A stretch of 64,000 bases of DNA from Amphirosellinia nigrospora (taxonomy: Eukaryota > Ascomycota > Sordariomycetes > Xylariales > Xylariaceae): positions 4,607,058 to 4,671,057 of the forward strand of contig SCHM01000003.1 of the NCBI GenBank assembly GCA_004123355.1. Reading direction: 5' to 3'. Both the position numbers and the translations under genes were made by a program. Shown piece after piece: positions 16,101-28,081 of this stretch (position 1 is its first letter; the number at the start of each line of letters is the position of its first letter). The notes under the pieces were generated by a model that ran no database searches, was not told where the DNA came from, and saw only the letters and a list, made by a program, of their open reading frames with translations.

Positions 16101-18090
16101 TTAATTTAAAAAATAAATTAAAATAATTATAAAATTTATAATATTAAACTTTATATAAAATATAATAAAATATACTATAAAAATAATAATAAATAATATA
16201 TTTAAACGTAATTTTAAGCTAAAATATAAAGCAAACTTTTATTATAAAAAATTTTAAATAAATTTTATTAAGATTAATTTCGTAAACTATATAATAATAA
16301 AAACGTTATTGTTTTTTTAAAGCTAAACATTTATTTTTTATTATAAACGGTTTAATTTATAATAAATATAAAAAAATTAAACAATTTTATATTTTATATA
16401 TAATATATAAACAAATATTATATATTATATATAATAAAAAATATTATTTTAAACTTAACTAAATAATAAAAGCTTTAAAACTATATTCGATTTATAAAAA
16501 TCGTAATATATTAAAAAATACTATAAATACTATTTAAAATATAATATTAATTAATAAATAAAACTAATAAATAGCTTATATTTAATTAAACTTAAAAATA
16601 TATTATTAATATAAATAATTATTATTAATTTTATTTTATTATTATTTTTAGTTAAATTATAAATATTTTATAGCAATTAAAAACTTTAATATATATAATT
16701 ATATAATAATAATTTTTTATTATACGTTTAAACAAACGTTTATAATTCTTAATAATATAAAATATACTACTAAAATTAAACGATAGTTTTAATTAAATAA
16801 TTATTCTTAAATAATTAAAATATTTTTAAAAGAATTATTTCCGATCGTAATTATAAATTTATTTTTAATTTTTAAAAAAATATATAAAAAGCACTAAATA
16901 TTAAATTATTAATAACTATTACGTATTATTTATAAAAAAATAATTTATCCGAAAAAAAAACTAAACGATTAAAATTATAATATATTTTTATAATTATATA
17001 TTATTTAAGTCGACTAGCTTAATATAGTTTTCGTTTTATAATAAAATTTAATTTTATATTTTTATAAGCTATATAATTTATTTTATATAAATAATTATTT
17101 AAATTTAAACTTTTTAGCTTTTTTAATATATTTATAGGCTAAATAAATATATATAATTTTAAAAATATTAAGTTTTTACGTAATTATTTATAATAAAATA
17201 TTAAATTAGCTATAAATTTTATTATTACTATAATAAAAAAATATTTTAATAATAAATATTAAATATTAAAATTTAAACTAAATAATAAAGTTTTTTTTAC
17301 TTATATAATAGTTATTATTTTTTAGCAAGCTTTTTAAAAAATACTTATAATAATATATTAAATTTTAAGTTATTAAACGTAAAGTTAATAATTTAGTTTA
17401 TAAACTAAATTTCTTTAAATATTATTATATATATTTTATTATTTTTATTGCGTAGTTATAACTATATAAAAATAATAAAAACTTTTTTAAACGAACTATA
17501 TTATTATTAAAGCTTATTAAAGCTAACTAATATTTTAATAATAATAATAACGAAAGTAATATTTATAAAATAAAATTATATTTAAATATTATCCTAACTA
17601 AAAAAAAAACGATTTCGATTATTTAATTAAATAAAAAAAATAAAAGTATAAATATAACCGCTAATATTTAGTATACTATTTTTAATATTTATAAGAACTT
17701 ATTAATAAATACTAGTTTAAATATAGCCCCCGCTTTATATTGCCGAAAAAGAAAAAAAAATCTTCCGTAAAACTACTATTTATACTTAAAGCTATACCTA
17801 AAGCTACAGAAATAAAAGGTAAGTGCCCCTATAGTAGGCTATATAAGGTGACTATTAATACCCTAGCAACTAATATATTACTTAATACGTTTATAATTAA
17901 ACCTATGCTTATAATAACTTTAAGCGCCCGGAGTTTCTTGTTAAATTTCTGCTTTAACGAAGTTTTAAATTATAACTACTTATAAATAAAATAGTAAAAA
18001 AAATAAAACAAGCAAAAGTATTACTTAATACTATATAAAAAGAATTATAATTATAATATAGTTTAAATTAAATTAAATTAAATAGATTAA

Positions 18091-18281
18091 TTTGCTAAGG
18101 TTAGCAAATACTTTTTTATGCCCGGCATTTTAATAAAGCCTTTAAAAGGTTTATATTGCTAGTAGCTTTTTTACACGGAGCATAAAAAAAAACTACCTAG
18201 CAATACTTATATCTAGATAAACAGCTAGCATATTACTAGTTAGAAAATCTATTATTAGATCTACTACGTAGATCTAATAAT
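18091..18281. repeat. Cluster of three inverted repeats in a less RIPed patch
   Basis: Three hairpin-capable inverted repeats occur within 190 bp. The first is a perfect 8-bp stem TTTGCTAA/TTAGCAAA with a GG loop (18091-18108). The second is an imperfect ~20-bp stem with arms 18154-18173 and 18183-18205 and a 9-base loop. The third is a perfect 14-bp stem with a 3-base loop (18251-18264 and 18268-18281), centred on AGATCTAC-TAC-GTAGATCT. The surrounding 17.7-18.3 kb keeps more G and C than the rest of the island. It may be the terminus of a DNA transposon or a MITE-like element; no transposase is visible. Confidence 0.6.
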
Positions 18282-19703
18282 AAATTCTTTTCCTTTAATT
18301 AAGCTTTACTTTATAACCTATAATATTTTTCTTAATTATATAAAAAAAAACTATACTACATCGAATATATAAAAAAATTAAGTTTTTATATTAAAAAGCT
18401 TTATATTTTATTTATACTAAAATAAACTTATAATTATTATAAATACTATATAATATATTAACCTTTAATTAATTAAAAAAAATATTTATTAGCTATTATA
18501 TACTATAAATATTAATATATATATTTTAACCTATAAAATAAAAAAAACCTAAACAAGCTTATAATATTTATTTTTCGGACTATTATAATATAAACCTTAT
18601 AATAATTAATAAAGATAAATTTTTTTAGCTTTATTAATCCGCTAAGTTATAATAAATATAAAAATATTTTTATAATTATAAACTATTATTCTTGCTATAT
18701 TTTTATTAAGTTTATAAAATCGTTTTTATTTATGTTTGTTTATAATTTTTAAAAATACTACTTTAGCCCTATATTCGGTTAGCCTAATATAATATATTAT
18801 AATAATAGCACTTATTTTATAGCAAAAAAAATATAGCAGCAGTTTATTTATAATAATATTAATATTATTTATACGCTAATTATTTATACTAGCTTAGTTA
18901 ATATAATCGAAAAAATAATACAAAAAATAAAAACTATAATATATAAATAAACTATAAATAAAAATAAAATATTTATAAAAACATAACTAAATAAACTAGT
19001 AATTTTTACTTAAAGTATTAATATTTATTACGAATAAAAATAAAAGTATTTTTTTACTAAATTATTATTCGGATATTAAATATAATATAAGTTACCCTTT
19101 ATTATAAAAAAAATAAAAAAAATATAGCAAATAAACGCTAAATAAAAAGCTAATAATGTTTTTTTACTAAACGATTTATTTATTTTATAGTATATAAAAA
19201 CCCGAAATATAACATATAAAAGCTTCGTAAAAAATATAATTAAGCATAAATATTACTCCGATATATTTATATACTAAAACGCTTAATTAAAAAAAAATAA
19301 TTTTATCTAATAATATTAAACCTAATTGTAAGCAAAAAAATATAACTAAAAGCTTATTCCTATATAAAAAAAACTATAAAGCTAAATAGCTAAATTTCTA
19401 ACATTATTTAAACTTTAATAAACCCGTTATAACTACGCTATAAAACCAAAAAAATATATATTAATTAATTAAAACTATACTTATTTTAGCCCGCTAAACT
19501 AGCTATTTTAAAATAATATCCTTTAAAAAATAGTATAAGCATTATTTACTAAAATACTTAAGCTAAAAGTTATAAAAAAAATTATTATATATTAGATTTA
19601 TTAAAAAATAAAGTTAATAAAAATAACTAAAATATAAAAAAAAATACTTAAAATATTTATTAACCCTTTTCGGGCTTAATAGTTAACTCGGAAGAATTAT
19701 TAA

Positions 19704-19887
19704 TAAGTACGTTTAGCGGAATATAACGTATAAAAATAGCAATAGTAGCAGTACGGGGGGAGATAGGGGGGCTACGCCCCTACATAGCATAAAACCCTCT
19801 CGGTTATAGTTGCCTAGCTAGATTCCTTCCTTTTAGATCTATCCTAGATTTGGCCACTTAGTTTCCGATCCTTGTTTAGTGTGTTCA
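19704..19887 (+). repeat. Left terminal inverted repeat
   Basis: It matches the reverse complement of 22220-22403. The best conserved core (about 19805-19860) includes AGCTAGATTCCTTCCTTTTA followed by GATCTATCCTAGATTTGGCC. A GC-rich palindromic block GGGGGGCTACGCCCC lies near 19766-19780. Differences are mainly A here for G in the right arm, clustered towards the outer end, which suggests RIP leaked into this arm from the adjoining island. Confidence 0.88.
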
Positions 19888-20142
19888 CTACCCTGTATCG
19901 ACCTTAAGCACTAATAAGCACCGTTAATTCAACTCTTATATTTTCGCAGCTTTATCTCATACTTGATAGCTCAGCAAGCTCATTCTATTACACACCACAT
20001 ACGTCGTGTAATACTCACAAAATAACAGCGCCGCATGAGCACAAGTCCATCGAGCTCATGATATAGACCGGGGAAGAAAAGCGTGTCTCGAAAAAACTAA
20101 ATCAGTCCCACCCCCGGTCGACTAAAAACCCCCGGCGAGACA

Positions 20143-21842
20143 ATGGAGCGACACCGGCAGGCGGTGCGGCTGATCGCCGCGACGGTGCGCGGGTACTTCG
20201 AGCAGTCGATCCCGTTCCGGATCATGCACGGGAGCACCAACTCGACGCGGCCCTCGCACCTGAAGTCACGGGCGCGCTTCGTCGACATCGGCGCGCTTAA
20301 GAACGTGCTCGAGGTCGACACGGCACGCCGCGTCGCCCTCGTGGAGCCCAACGTGCCCATGGACCGGCTGGTGGAGAGCACGCTACGGCACGGCCTCGTC
20401 CCGCCCGTCGTCATGGAGTTTCCCGGATCACGGCCGGCGGCGGGTTCGCGGGCACCGCGGGGAGAGCAGCTCGTTCAAGCACGGCTACTTCGACGAGTCT
20501 GTCAATGCCGTGGAAATAGTGCTGCCCGATGGCGAGATAGTGATCGCGAAGCCCGGACGTCGTCGGCGCACCGGCACACAGGATCCTGAAGCCGCGAGCC
20601 AGGCGTCGGTAAACACGAAGCTCGGCGAGGGAGAGGATCCCGAGAGATACGCGGACCTCTTCCACGGTGCCGCCGGTGCCGTCGGCACGCTGGGCATCAC
20701 GACACTTCTAGAACTCCAGCTGATCGAGGCGAAGCGCTTCGTGCGCACGACGTATCGCCGGACGAACACGGCGGCGGAGGCTATCCGCGCGGTGCGTGAA
20801 GAATGCGCTAAGCCGGGTAATGACTACGTCGACGGGATATTGTTCTCCGAAGGCCACGGGGTGATCGTCAGCGGGCAGTTGACGGATGAGCTTCCCGCGG
20901 GCGAGAAAGTGCACACCTTTAGCCACCCTGGGATCCGTGGTTCTACATGCACGTGCGCAACGCCACAAAGGACTTCCTACCTCTATCTCATCTGCCTCTC
21001 CGTCCGCCACCGCCACCACCGCCCATCGGAGGGCACCGTCACCGAATATATCCCACTAGCCGAGTATCTCTTCAGATATGACCGGGCGGTTTCTGGGTCG
21101 GCCAGGCGGCGTTCGACTACTTTCTCCCCGTGCCATTCACGCGCTTCTTCCGCTGGTTCCTCGACGACTTCCTGCACACGCGGATGCTGTACCGGGCGTT
21201 ACACGCAAGCGGTGAGAGCGCGCGTTTCTTCGTCCAAGACCTCGGGATCCCGTACGACACGGCCGAGGAATTCATCAAATACACGACCAAGTCGCTCAAC
21301 ATCTGGCCGCTATGGCTCTGTCCGCTCAAGACACCCCAGGGTCCCAGCTTCCACCCTCACGTGCGCAGCAACCCTCTCTCAACGGTAGCAATAGTAGTAG
21401 TAGCAGCAGCAAAATGGAGAAGAACAACACCGAGATGCTCAACGTCGGCGTATGGGGCTGGGGGCCCAAGGACAGGGCCGAATTCGTCCGCGTGAACCGC
21501 GCTCTCGAGGCCAAGGTCAACGAGCTCGGCGGCATGAAGTGGCTGTACGCGCACACGTACTACAGCGAGCCCGAGTTCTGGGATGCCTTCGGCGGCCGCG
21601 CGGCGTACGAGGCGCTGCGGACCAAATACCGCGCCACGAGCCTGCCGAGCGTCTACGACAAGGTCAAGGTCAGGACGGACGACGAGATAGCGAACAAGGG
21701 CTGGAGGCCATTTGTTAAGAGCCTGTGGCCTGTGGGTGGCTTGTACGGTATCTGGAAGGGGATCCAGAGCAGAGATTACATGCTTCATCGCCACGCTACC
21801 TGGAAGTGGCGGGTGGGTAGCGAGAAGGAGAAGACGGCGTAG
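20143..21842 (+). CDS. DHCR24/DWF1-like FAD-binding oxidoreductase (frameshifted)
   Basis: The product resembles the Delta24-sterol reductase (DHCR24/DIMINUTO) family of FAD-linked oxidoreductases. The start reads MERHRQAV; then come FRIMHGSTNSTRPSH, VDIGALKNVLEVD, LVEPNVPMDRLVE and VVMEFPG, the typical FAD-binding (PCMH) core. The C-terminal half shows DLFHGAAGAVGTLG, GTVTEYIPLAEYLFRYDR, FTRFFRWFLDDFLHTRMLYR, EMLNVGVWGWGPKDRAEF, YAHTYYSEPEFWD and SRDYMLHRHATWKW. The reading frame changes about six times (near 20425, 20460, 20932, 21020-21040, 21093 and 21370). Several are explained by one missing G in a G run, and the protein motifs stay collinear throughout. Codons are strongly G/C-ending. 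The gene lies wholly between the two inverted repeats. Whether it is a decayed captured gene or an intact gene with assembly errors cannot be decided here. The substrate is inferred only. Confidence 0.85.
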
Positions 21843-22893
21843 ATATTAGATTTTTAGACTTGCTAGCACATTGATAGACTAGGTTCGGTCTGGGTAGGAG
21901 TAGAGGAAGATGAAAGATGAGAGCGAAGAGCCGAGGCATCGAAGCGCTTGCTCACGTATTTGTAACACCACCCCTTCCATTACGATACTAGGTAGACATA
22001 GATATCCGGGATTATGCCATCCCCTGATTATTGAAGCATGTTGTAGGCTTTATTCTCCTGGCATCCCAGTAGGCTATGCTAGTTCCTACCTAAATCCGTT
22101 ATCAATGGTTCTAGATGATACTATAAGCTTTGGTATCGACTATTACTCCCAAGCTAACATTGGACAGTCCACCAAATTTAGCAATATGACCACTTCACGA
22201 CCCTAGGAGCACGAGCCACTGAACACACTAAACAAGGATCAGAGAACTGAGTGGCCAAATCTAGGATAGATCTAAAAGGAAGGAATCTAGCTGGGCAACT
22301 ACAACCGAGACGGTTTTATGCTACGTGGTGGGGGCGTAGCCCCCCATCTCCCCCCGCACTGCCACCACTGCCACTTCCACACGCCACACCACCTATGTAC
22401 TTAGATATGCCTTTCAAGCTACTCCACATGCATTACCTAAGCTTAGTGGGGAATACATACCTGTATGGACCTGCAACACACATACAGTTACATAAGCAGG
22501 AGTACCTGTCACCGACACTTGATACGTGGGCAACCAGGATGTTGACCCATGCGATCTTATCACAAGATCTATTGTTTATTATGAACTCCACGTAAAACCG
22601 TGGCTTCAGCTCTTGATGGTATATACAAGTCGGAGCTGAGCCTTTCCTTCCCAATGCCGTTATTATCGGTCATCTGTATGCAGGCGGTGTGTCCGCCTTC
22701 TGCGCCAGTGCTATATATGCAACCCCCCGATTTATAATAATAACTTTCGCTGCGCCCAAATCAATTGTGCACCATCTAATGATCTAAAGAGCCGCGCAAT
22801 TGTTCTAGCCGTCGCCCCGCCAATTCACGGGATGCTGGCCTATCGCCAAATCAATCAAGACCTCCGGGAGATCATACCTCGTTAGTCATAAAT
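21843..22893. other. Gene-poor stretch containing the right TIR
   Basis: Between the oxidoreductase stop and the 3' end of the HMG-CoA synthase gene there is the right inverted repeat (22220-22403), a 98-codon open frame at 21910-22206 without recognisable features, and a short hairpin near 22681-22704 (GGCGG/CCGCC). I see no supported gene. Confidence 0.5.
22220..22403 (-). repeat. Right terminal inverted repeat
   Basis: This is the reverse-complement partner of the left arm, with the same length and the same GC-rich palindromic block (near 22330-22346). It keeps G where the left arm has A and is therefore the less mutated copy. Similarity ends on the inner side at TGAACACACTAAACAAGGAT. On the outer side it fades near GTACTTAGATA. 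Confidence 0.88.
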
Positions 22894-24516
22894 CTATTGC
22901 TTGACCGCGTAGAATCGCTTGAACATGTCGTCAACCTTTTCCAAGTAGTAGGTGCCAGGAGCCAGTGTGGAGATATCACCCTTGGGCACAAAGTCCTTTT
23001 GTAGATGGGCATCATGACGTAGCGCACAGAACTATAAATGCAGTTAGTGTCATACAATTCATAACCAGGGGTGACTCGAGCCACTTACGTCTTCGTAGGT
23101 TGTAGGGGGTACGGCCGGCGAGAAGCTAATCTGTTGGGGATATCCAAGGTCTTGGAAATCTTTTCAGTGCTTCCGTTGATGCGTAGTGACATGAAGCTCG
23201 ATGCGAGACCAGAGCCATAGCTGAAGAGAGCAATCCGCTTGCCCTGCAGCGTCGCGCTGTCGACATGGGCGATCAAACTGGCGAGGCCGCTCCAAACGCT
23301 GCCACAGTACATGTTTCCGCAGTTGGTAGCCACCTGGATGGCGGGCGAGAGACGCTCGGCATAGCGCTTCTTAGTTAGGCCCATGAAGGTCTTCTCCACA
23401 ACTTTGTCGGAGAGAGACTTTTGGTAGTCCATATCCCGGATATCGCCAGGTACCTCGGCAAATGCCTTGTGGTCGGGGTTGGCCAAGTAGTCGTGATACA
23501 GGAGGCGAGCATACGACTTCTGAACGACCTTGCAGGTGGGGGAATGGAAGGCCATGTAGTCGAATCGGTCCAAGGGGGTCTTGCTGTCGTCCGACTCGCC
23601 GTTGGCATGGCCATTCTGGAGTCTGGTCTCACGCTTGCAGTAGTCGCGGTAGGCAGCATCCAGAGCCTCGGTATAACAGTTTACGGAGTAGTGGCCATCG
23701 ACGTAGGGGTACTCGCTGGTCAGGTCGGGCTTGTAAAAGTCGTATACGTGGGACATGTAGGTTCCTCGTAGACCAGGCTCGAAAGCGATAGGGGCGTCAG
23801 GGCCGATCAGCAGGGCGACGCAACCAGCTCCTCCCGTCGGGCGGGCGTTACCCTTGGCATAAAGGGCAATGTCGCCGGCAACCACAATGGCGTCTCGTCC
23901 GTCCCAAGCCGACGACTCGATCCAGTTCAGGGTGTTAAAGACGGCGTTGGTTCCACCGTAGCAGGCGTTGATGGTGTCGACACCCTCGAGGTTGGTGTTG
24001 TCACCAAACAGCTGCATCAGGACTGTCTTGACCGACTTAGACTTGTCGAGAATAGTCTCGGTGCCGACCTCGACGCGGCCAATCGAGTTAGGATCGATGC
24101 TGAAGTTCTTCAGAAGGTTGGACGTGGCCGTGAGGGCAAAGGAGTAGATGTCTGTGCCGGTTTCGCACCGTTAGCTACTGCGCTCCCTCACATTTTCCCG
24201 CTCGCACGCAAGAGGACGGAACGTGGCTCACCTTCCCGGTCATCGCAGAAAGTCATCTTGGTCTGGCCTAGACCGATTGTGTACTTGCCGGTGCTGACAC
24301 CGTCGTGCTTCTCAAGCTCAGATTGCTCGACATACTAGGGAGTGTAACTCGTTAGTTATTGTACTCCTGGTTTTTTTGTTCTCTCTCTCTCCGTCTCTCC
24401 TTTTCTCCGAGTTCCCTGGGAATATCTCGGCCACCATTGGCAACTACATGTACGCACCTGGCTGGGGAAGTAGAGTTCGATGGCCTTGATGCCAATGTTC
24501 TGGGGCGGGCGGCCAT
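22894..24516 (-). CDS. ERG13: Hydroxymethylglutaryl-CoA synthase
   Basis: It condenses acetyl-CoA with acetoacetyl-CoA to HMG-CoA in the mevalonate pathway that feeds sterols and isoprenoids. Four exons are read on the minus strand: 24458-24516, 24232-24334, 23089-24151 and 22894-23031, with GT..AG introns of 123, 80 and 57 bp. The start ATG has an ACCATGG context and opens [13 protein letters not shown]. Diagnostic motifs are [13 protein letters not shown] (catalytic Cys), [25 protein letters not shown] (catalytic His) and [15 protein letters not shown]. The C-terminus reads [19 protein letters not shown]. Two one-base deletions break the frame, one in the G run at 24502-24505 (plus strand) and one near 23117. 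Restoring them gives 454 residues, the normal fungal length. Confidence 0.95.
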
Positions 24517-27500
24517 GGTTTCCAAGGGCCTAGCTGGCGAAGACCTGCCGTTGACGATGTTTTCGGAAGGGGTAGTGTGGGTGGATTGTGGATAGAGAGG
24601 GGAAGAAGAGGAAATAGGGAGGGAAAATAAATTCGTAGTTGCTGGTCACGGCGAGGAAGAAGGGTCCTTATGAATGAGTTTCACCGCCAAATTGCAAATC
24701 AACGTCCTCGGGGCAGCAGGACAACAGGGCAACGGGACAACAGGGGGGGTGGTGAGAACGTGGGATCGAGGTACCTGTACTATACCAGCAGATGTGCCTA
24801 ATAAAGCCGGCCCAGGTAGGTAGAGAGGCGGTTGGGCGGTGCGGCATGCAGGAAGCTCGGTGGGGATCAGACTAGGTAACCTCTAGGTCCTGGCCTGGTT
24901 GTATTAGTTGTGGTAGTTTGCGTTGTCAGATGCTAAGGTAACAACTAAAAGTGTCGACTTGCTGATAGACCCTATTAGCCGTATCGAGGGTTTTGTGTGT
25001 GTTTTGTACGTCTATCTGTGTCTCTTTCTTGGCCTCGCCGGTACCACGTTCTGTCACCGTCCAGCATCCCAGCCATACTTCAACCAAGCCTTATTGCGAG
25101 GACGCGTCGTAGGCAGTTTTCTTTTTAGTTTAGAGAGGCCAAAGGTCCATGTGATTCTAGAAATCCAAACCGGGGTGGTAGGGTAAGGAATTGAGGCACT
25201 GGACGATGGCTTGTCTGGTTGGTGGGACGGTATCAGGCCCTAAATCCTTAGAGTTACCTCTGGCACCCATGTCCTCCTCCCTCTTACTACCTAGCTTCCC
25301 TAGAACCACAGACGGACCGTAACATACCACCCATGTTACACTACTACGAGTAGGTACAGTAGGTAGGTGGACGAGCATCGACATCGGCGGCGGCAGAGGG
25401 ACGTGATTACACGAATGTGTGTGTGGCATAGTAAGAGTAAGAATTGTGGGCGTTTGTACACGTAGGTAGGGATGTCGAGCACCAGAACCCTAACCCGTGG
25501 CGGTTGGAGTAGAAAGTAGAATAGCATCAGATGTCGACAACGGCCGTGGTCTAACTGCTTTTGTCCTAGTCTGCCTGGATAGGCTGTTGATTCCTCATAT
25601 TCTCTTTGCTCTACAAGTACCTAACGTTCTTTTTCCCGTTCAGTTCGGTCCAGTCCTGTAGTAACCTTAGTGATCGGGTAATATTTCACAAGCTGGGCGC
25701 CTGGTCCAATTGATTGTGGCGTAGGTAGGTACCTTTCTTAGCCAAATGATGGAAATGGGAACGTGGAAGTGCTCCGATGTCTTGTCTGCCCCTCCCAGAA
25801 TCCCCTCTATGGGTCACTTTCCAAAAAAAAAAGAGCCCCTCACCTACCTACCTAAAGTATGGCACTAGGTATGTGTGTACTATGTACTTGACTTAGATAC
25901 CCCTCCTCCCTCCTCCCGTCCTTTATTCCTCCGATCTTGGGATACCGAAATTACATCGGTTGTACATAGAAACAGATAATCTTACTTGTATTCTCTCTAT
26001 CAAACCCGAGTACGTTCTTACGTTATCCGCCCGACTCCTACATGACGCCACTTCTAGACTAAATTTTCATAGGGTGTAGTAAGGTCCTGGGCCTATCTGT
26101 CAGATGCTACCACCAGGGTCTCGTCTTGGCGCGCGCTCTCCCTTTTTCTTCCTGATACCACAATACCACAGTAGTGAGATCAGGGATCTACCTTATCTGC
26201 AAGTAGAGCGCCGATACCCCATTTCCTCAGATCCCCCGATGCCGCTGTCGTACTCGGGTTGCCTGCCGCACCTGCGGATAGCCCAGTGACACGGCACACG
26301 ACACATCGAGCAGTCGCCTTTTTCTCTATATCACATAATGTTACATTTGTCATGAGAGCCGTCTACTAATAGCCCTGCCGGATTGCCTTTAGTGCTCATG
26401 TATAGATAGGTAGTGGCTATGCCTGGCTTCAGTACTAATCCGGACAGGTGCAGTACATCTGCATATCGTTATCACTATGAAGCATAGCCCTGCATATCGC
26501 CATCTGTACGGCCTTGAGTGAAGATGCAGTGATATAGCATCATGTAAGGCTCTATGTACTAGGTACTACTACTACTAATACTAATACTCTACAGAAGACA
26601 AATCTAATTCGACTGGTATACACGTGTATGTATGCATTGCCTATTGCTGTGCATAACGATCGCCGGCTGTTCCCATAACAGTTTAACCTAGCAGCTACTA
26701 CATACAAGGCGGGCGCTTAGTATTTACAACGCTGAAGGACATGTATAAAAAATGGATATAACTTCATACACGACAAGTAGAAGGAGAAGCAAGACATGTC
26801 TAATGTTGCGACTCGTTTTCCCCCAATGCAGGAACATCCATCTGCTTGGAAGATTTGATAAGGGTCTCACATCGCTAATGGTGCGCGCCTCTAAGCCACA
26901 TGTCTCACTTGCATAAATGACCCCTACCCATGACGCTGATTTACAAGATTCACGGCAAATCTTTTGGCTAGATACCGGCATTGAGGACAAATCCTCGCCG
27001 TTGCCCAACCTGGGTATTTTATGCTCTATACATATCCAAGAGCTTTCTGCTCTCAGTGCTACAGCAGAAAGCGATATCATAAGACGCACTAATCGCCTCA
27101 TCCCAGGTACGGTACTATTAATCTTATTACCGACATGAGGCAAAGGCATCTCCATGGACCTTCTCTGCATGCGTCCATTCGGCTCCTCCCGTCCAAGAAC
27201 TCGGACGTCCAAACATAGAAATCCGCCGGCGGTTGTTTTACCGCCTTGCGCTATCGATCCCTCCGGCCCCGGTATTGCATGAGAAACCCTCCTAGCCGTC
27301 AGCACCGAACGCCGTGCGTGCCTATGCTTCATTCCATGCAGTGCCGATTTGCTCATACCAGTAATGAACCCTGCACCAGTTGCGGTATCTAGCGAGTAAG
27401 CACCCGATACCTGACTCCCCAGTAATTACTCAACGTGTTTCTGAGTTTATTGTTAGAAACGAACTATATTAGTGTAGACCTGGGTGGCCAACTTCCTTGT

Positions 27501-28081
27501 CAGTCCAGGGATATTATGTAATGCGGTGTAGAAGTTCCAACGTTGACAAGGTAGTATATTTGAGTTCTCCATATATCGACGATCTATCTAGGTAGGTAAT
27601 TACGCTCGCGACCTCTTACGCGCGGATATAGTAACTTACTCCATACAGTACATATGAGTGCCTTTGATACCACATTTCGACCAGTATCCAAATTGAAGGT
27701 AAGCCTTGGGGAAATACCTGACGATACACGTAAATAATAACTCCGATCTCCTATAAGCAGAACAAAAAACTCGACTATAATCTCTGACTAGATGCGCTAC
27801 TCGCAACTAAAATTAGAGGTTACTTACAGCGACACCCATTCTAACCCCGGCAATTGCCGCATTGGGACGTGAATTCTGTGCACTTTAGTCCAAGAAAAGT
27901 AACTCCGAGATCCCTAACCAATACTAGTGCCGATTGAGGGTATAGTACATTTGAAAGAGTTGCTGCTATCTGATCTATCCCAAAGTCTTGATTATGGATC
28001 AAGTACCGGAAATATATATATAAGTTCATGATGCTTTCCATATGCGTGGGAATGCATGTATGTTTCCGCATTTGCGTCACC
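24517..28081. other. Long intergenic region, no supported gene
   Basis: The proximal part is the HMG-CoA synthase upstream region, with CT/GA-rich tracts. Scattered TAGGTA/TACCTA repeats occur around 24800, 25350-25470 and 25840. A 210-codon open frame on the minus strand (26724-27356) and a 73-codon one on the plus strand overlap each other. Neither has recognisable domains or introns, so I do not call a gene. Confidence 0.5.

Larger units (their letters stand above)
1..19690. repeat. AT-rich, RIP-eroded repeat island
   Basis: The DNA here is overwhelmingly A and T. TG and CA dinucleotides are almost missing and TA is everywhere, while remaining C and G sit mainly in CG, GC or CC contexts. 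This is the footprint of repeat-induced point mutation acting on transposon copies in Pezizomycotina. Every frame is dense in TAA and TAG, and the only open frames are short and low-complexity, so no gene is supported. Less eroded islands, where ordinary GGG or CCC runs survive, lie near 370-600, 5150-5420, 12060-12180, 17700-18330 and 19660-19900. The island begins before the window and ends sharply near 19.69 kb. Confidence 0.93.
19704..22403. mobile_element. TIR-bounded unit carrying a host-like gene
   Basis: Long terminal inverted repeats of about 184 bp (19704-19887 and 22220-22403) enclose 2.3 kb with a single recognisable gene, an FAD-dependent oxidoreductase. No transposase is present. 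The geometry is that of a non-autonomous DNA transposon that has captured a gene (Pack-type), or of a segmental inverted duplication. I could not recognise the TIR family, and no clear target-site duplication is visible outside the arms. The unit sits exactly at the junction between the RIPed island and gene-rich DNA. Confidence 0.6.

Noticed and set aside
20097-21794. Several 60-145-codon antisense frames over the FAD oxidoreductase
   Set aside because: They mirror the GC-rich codons of the sense gene and lack independent evidence.
26724-27356. 210-codon minus-strand frame
   Set aside because: No domain, no natural-looking motif run, overlapping antisense frames of similar quality and no splice logic. 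A chance frame is the simpler reading.
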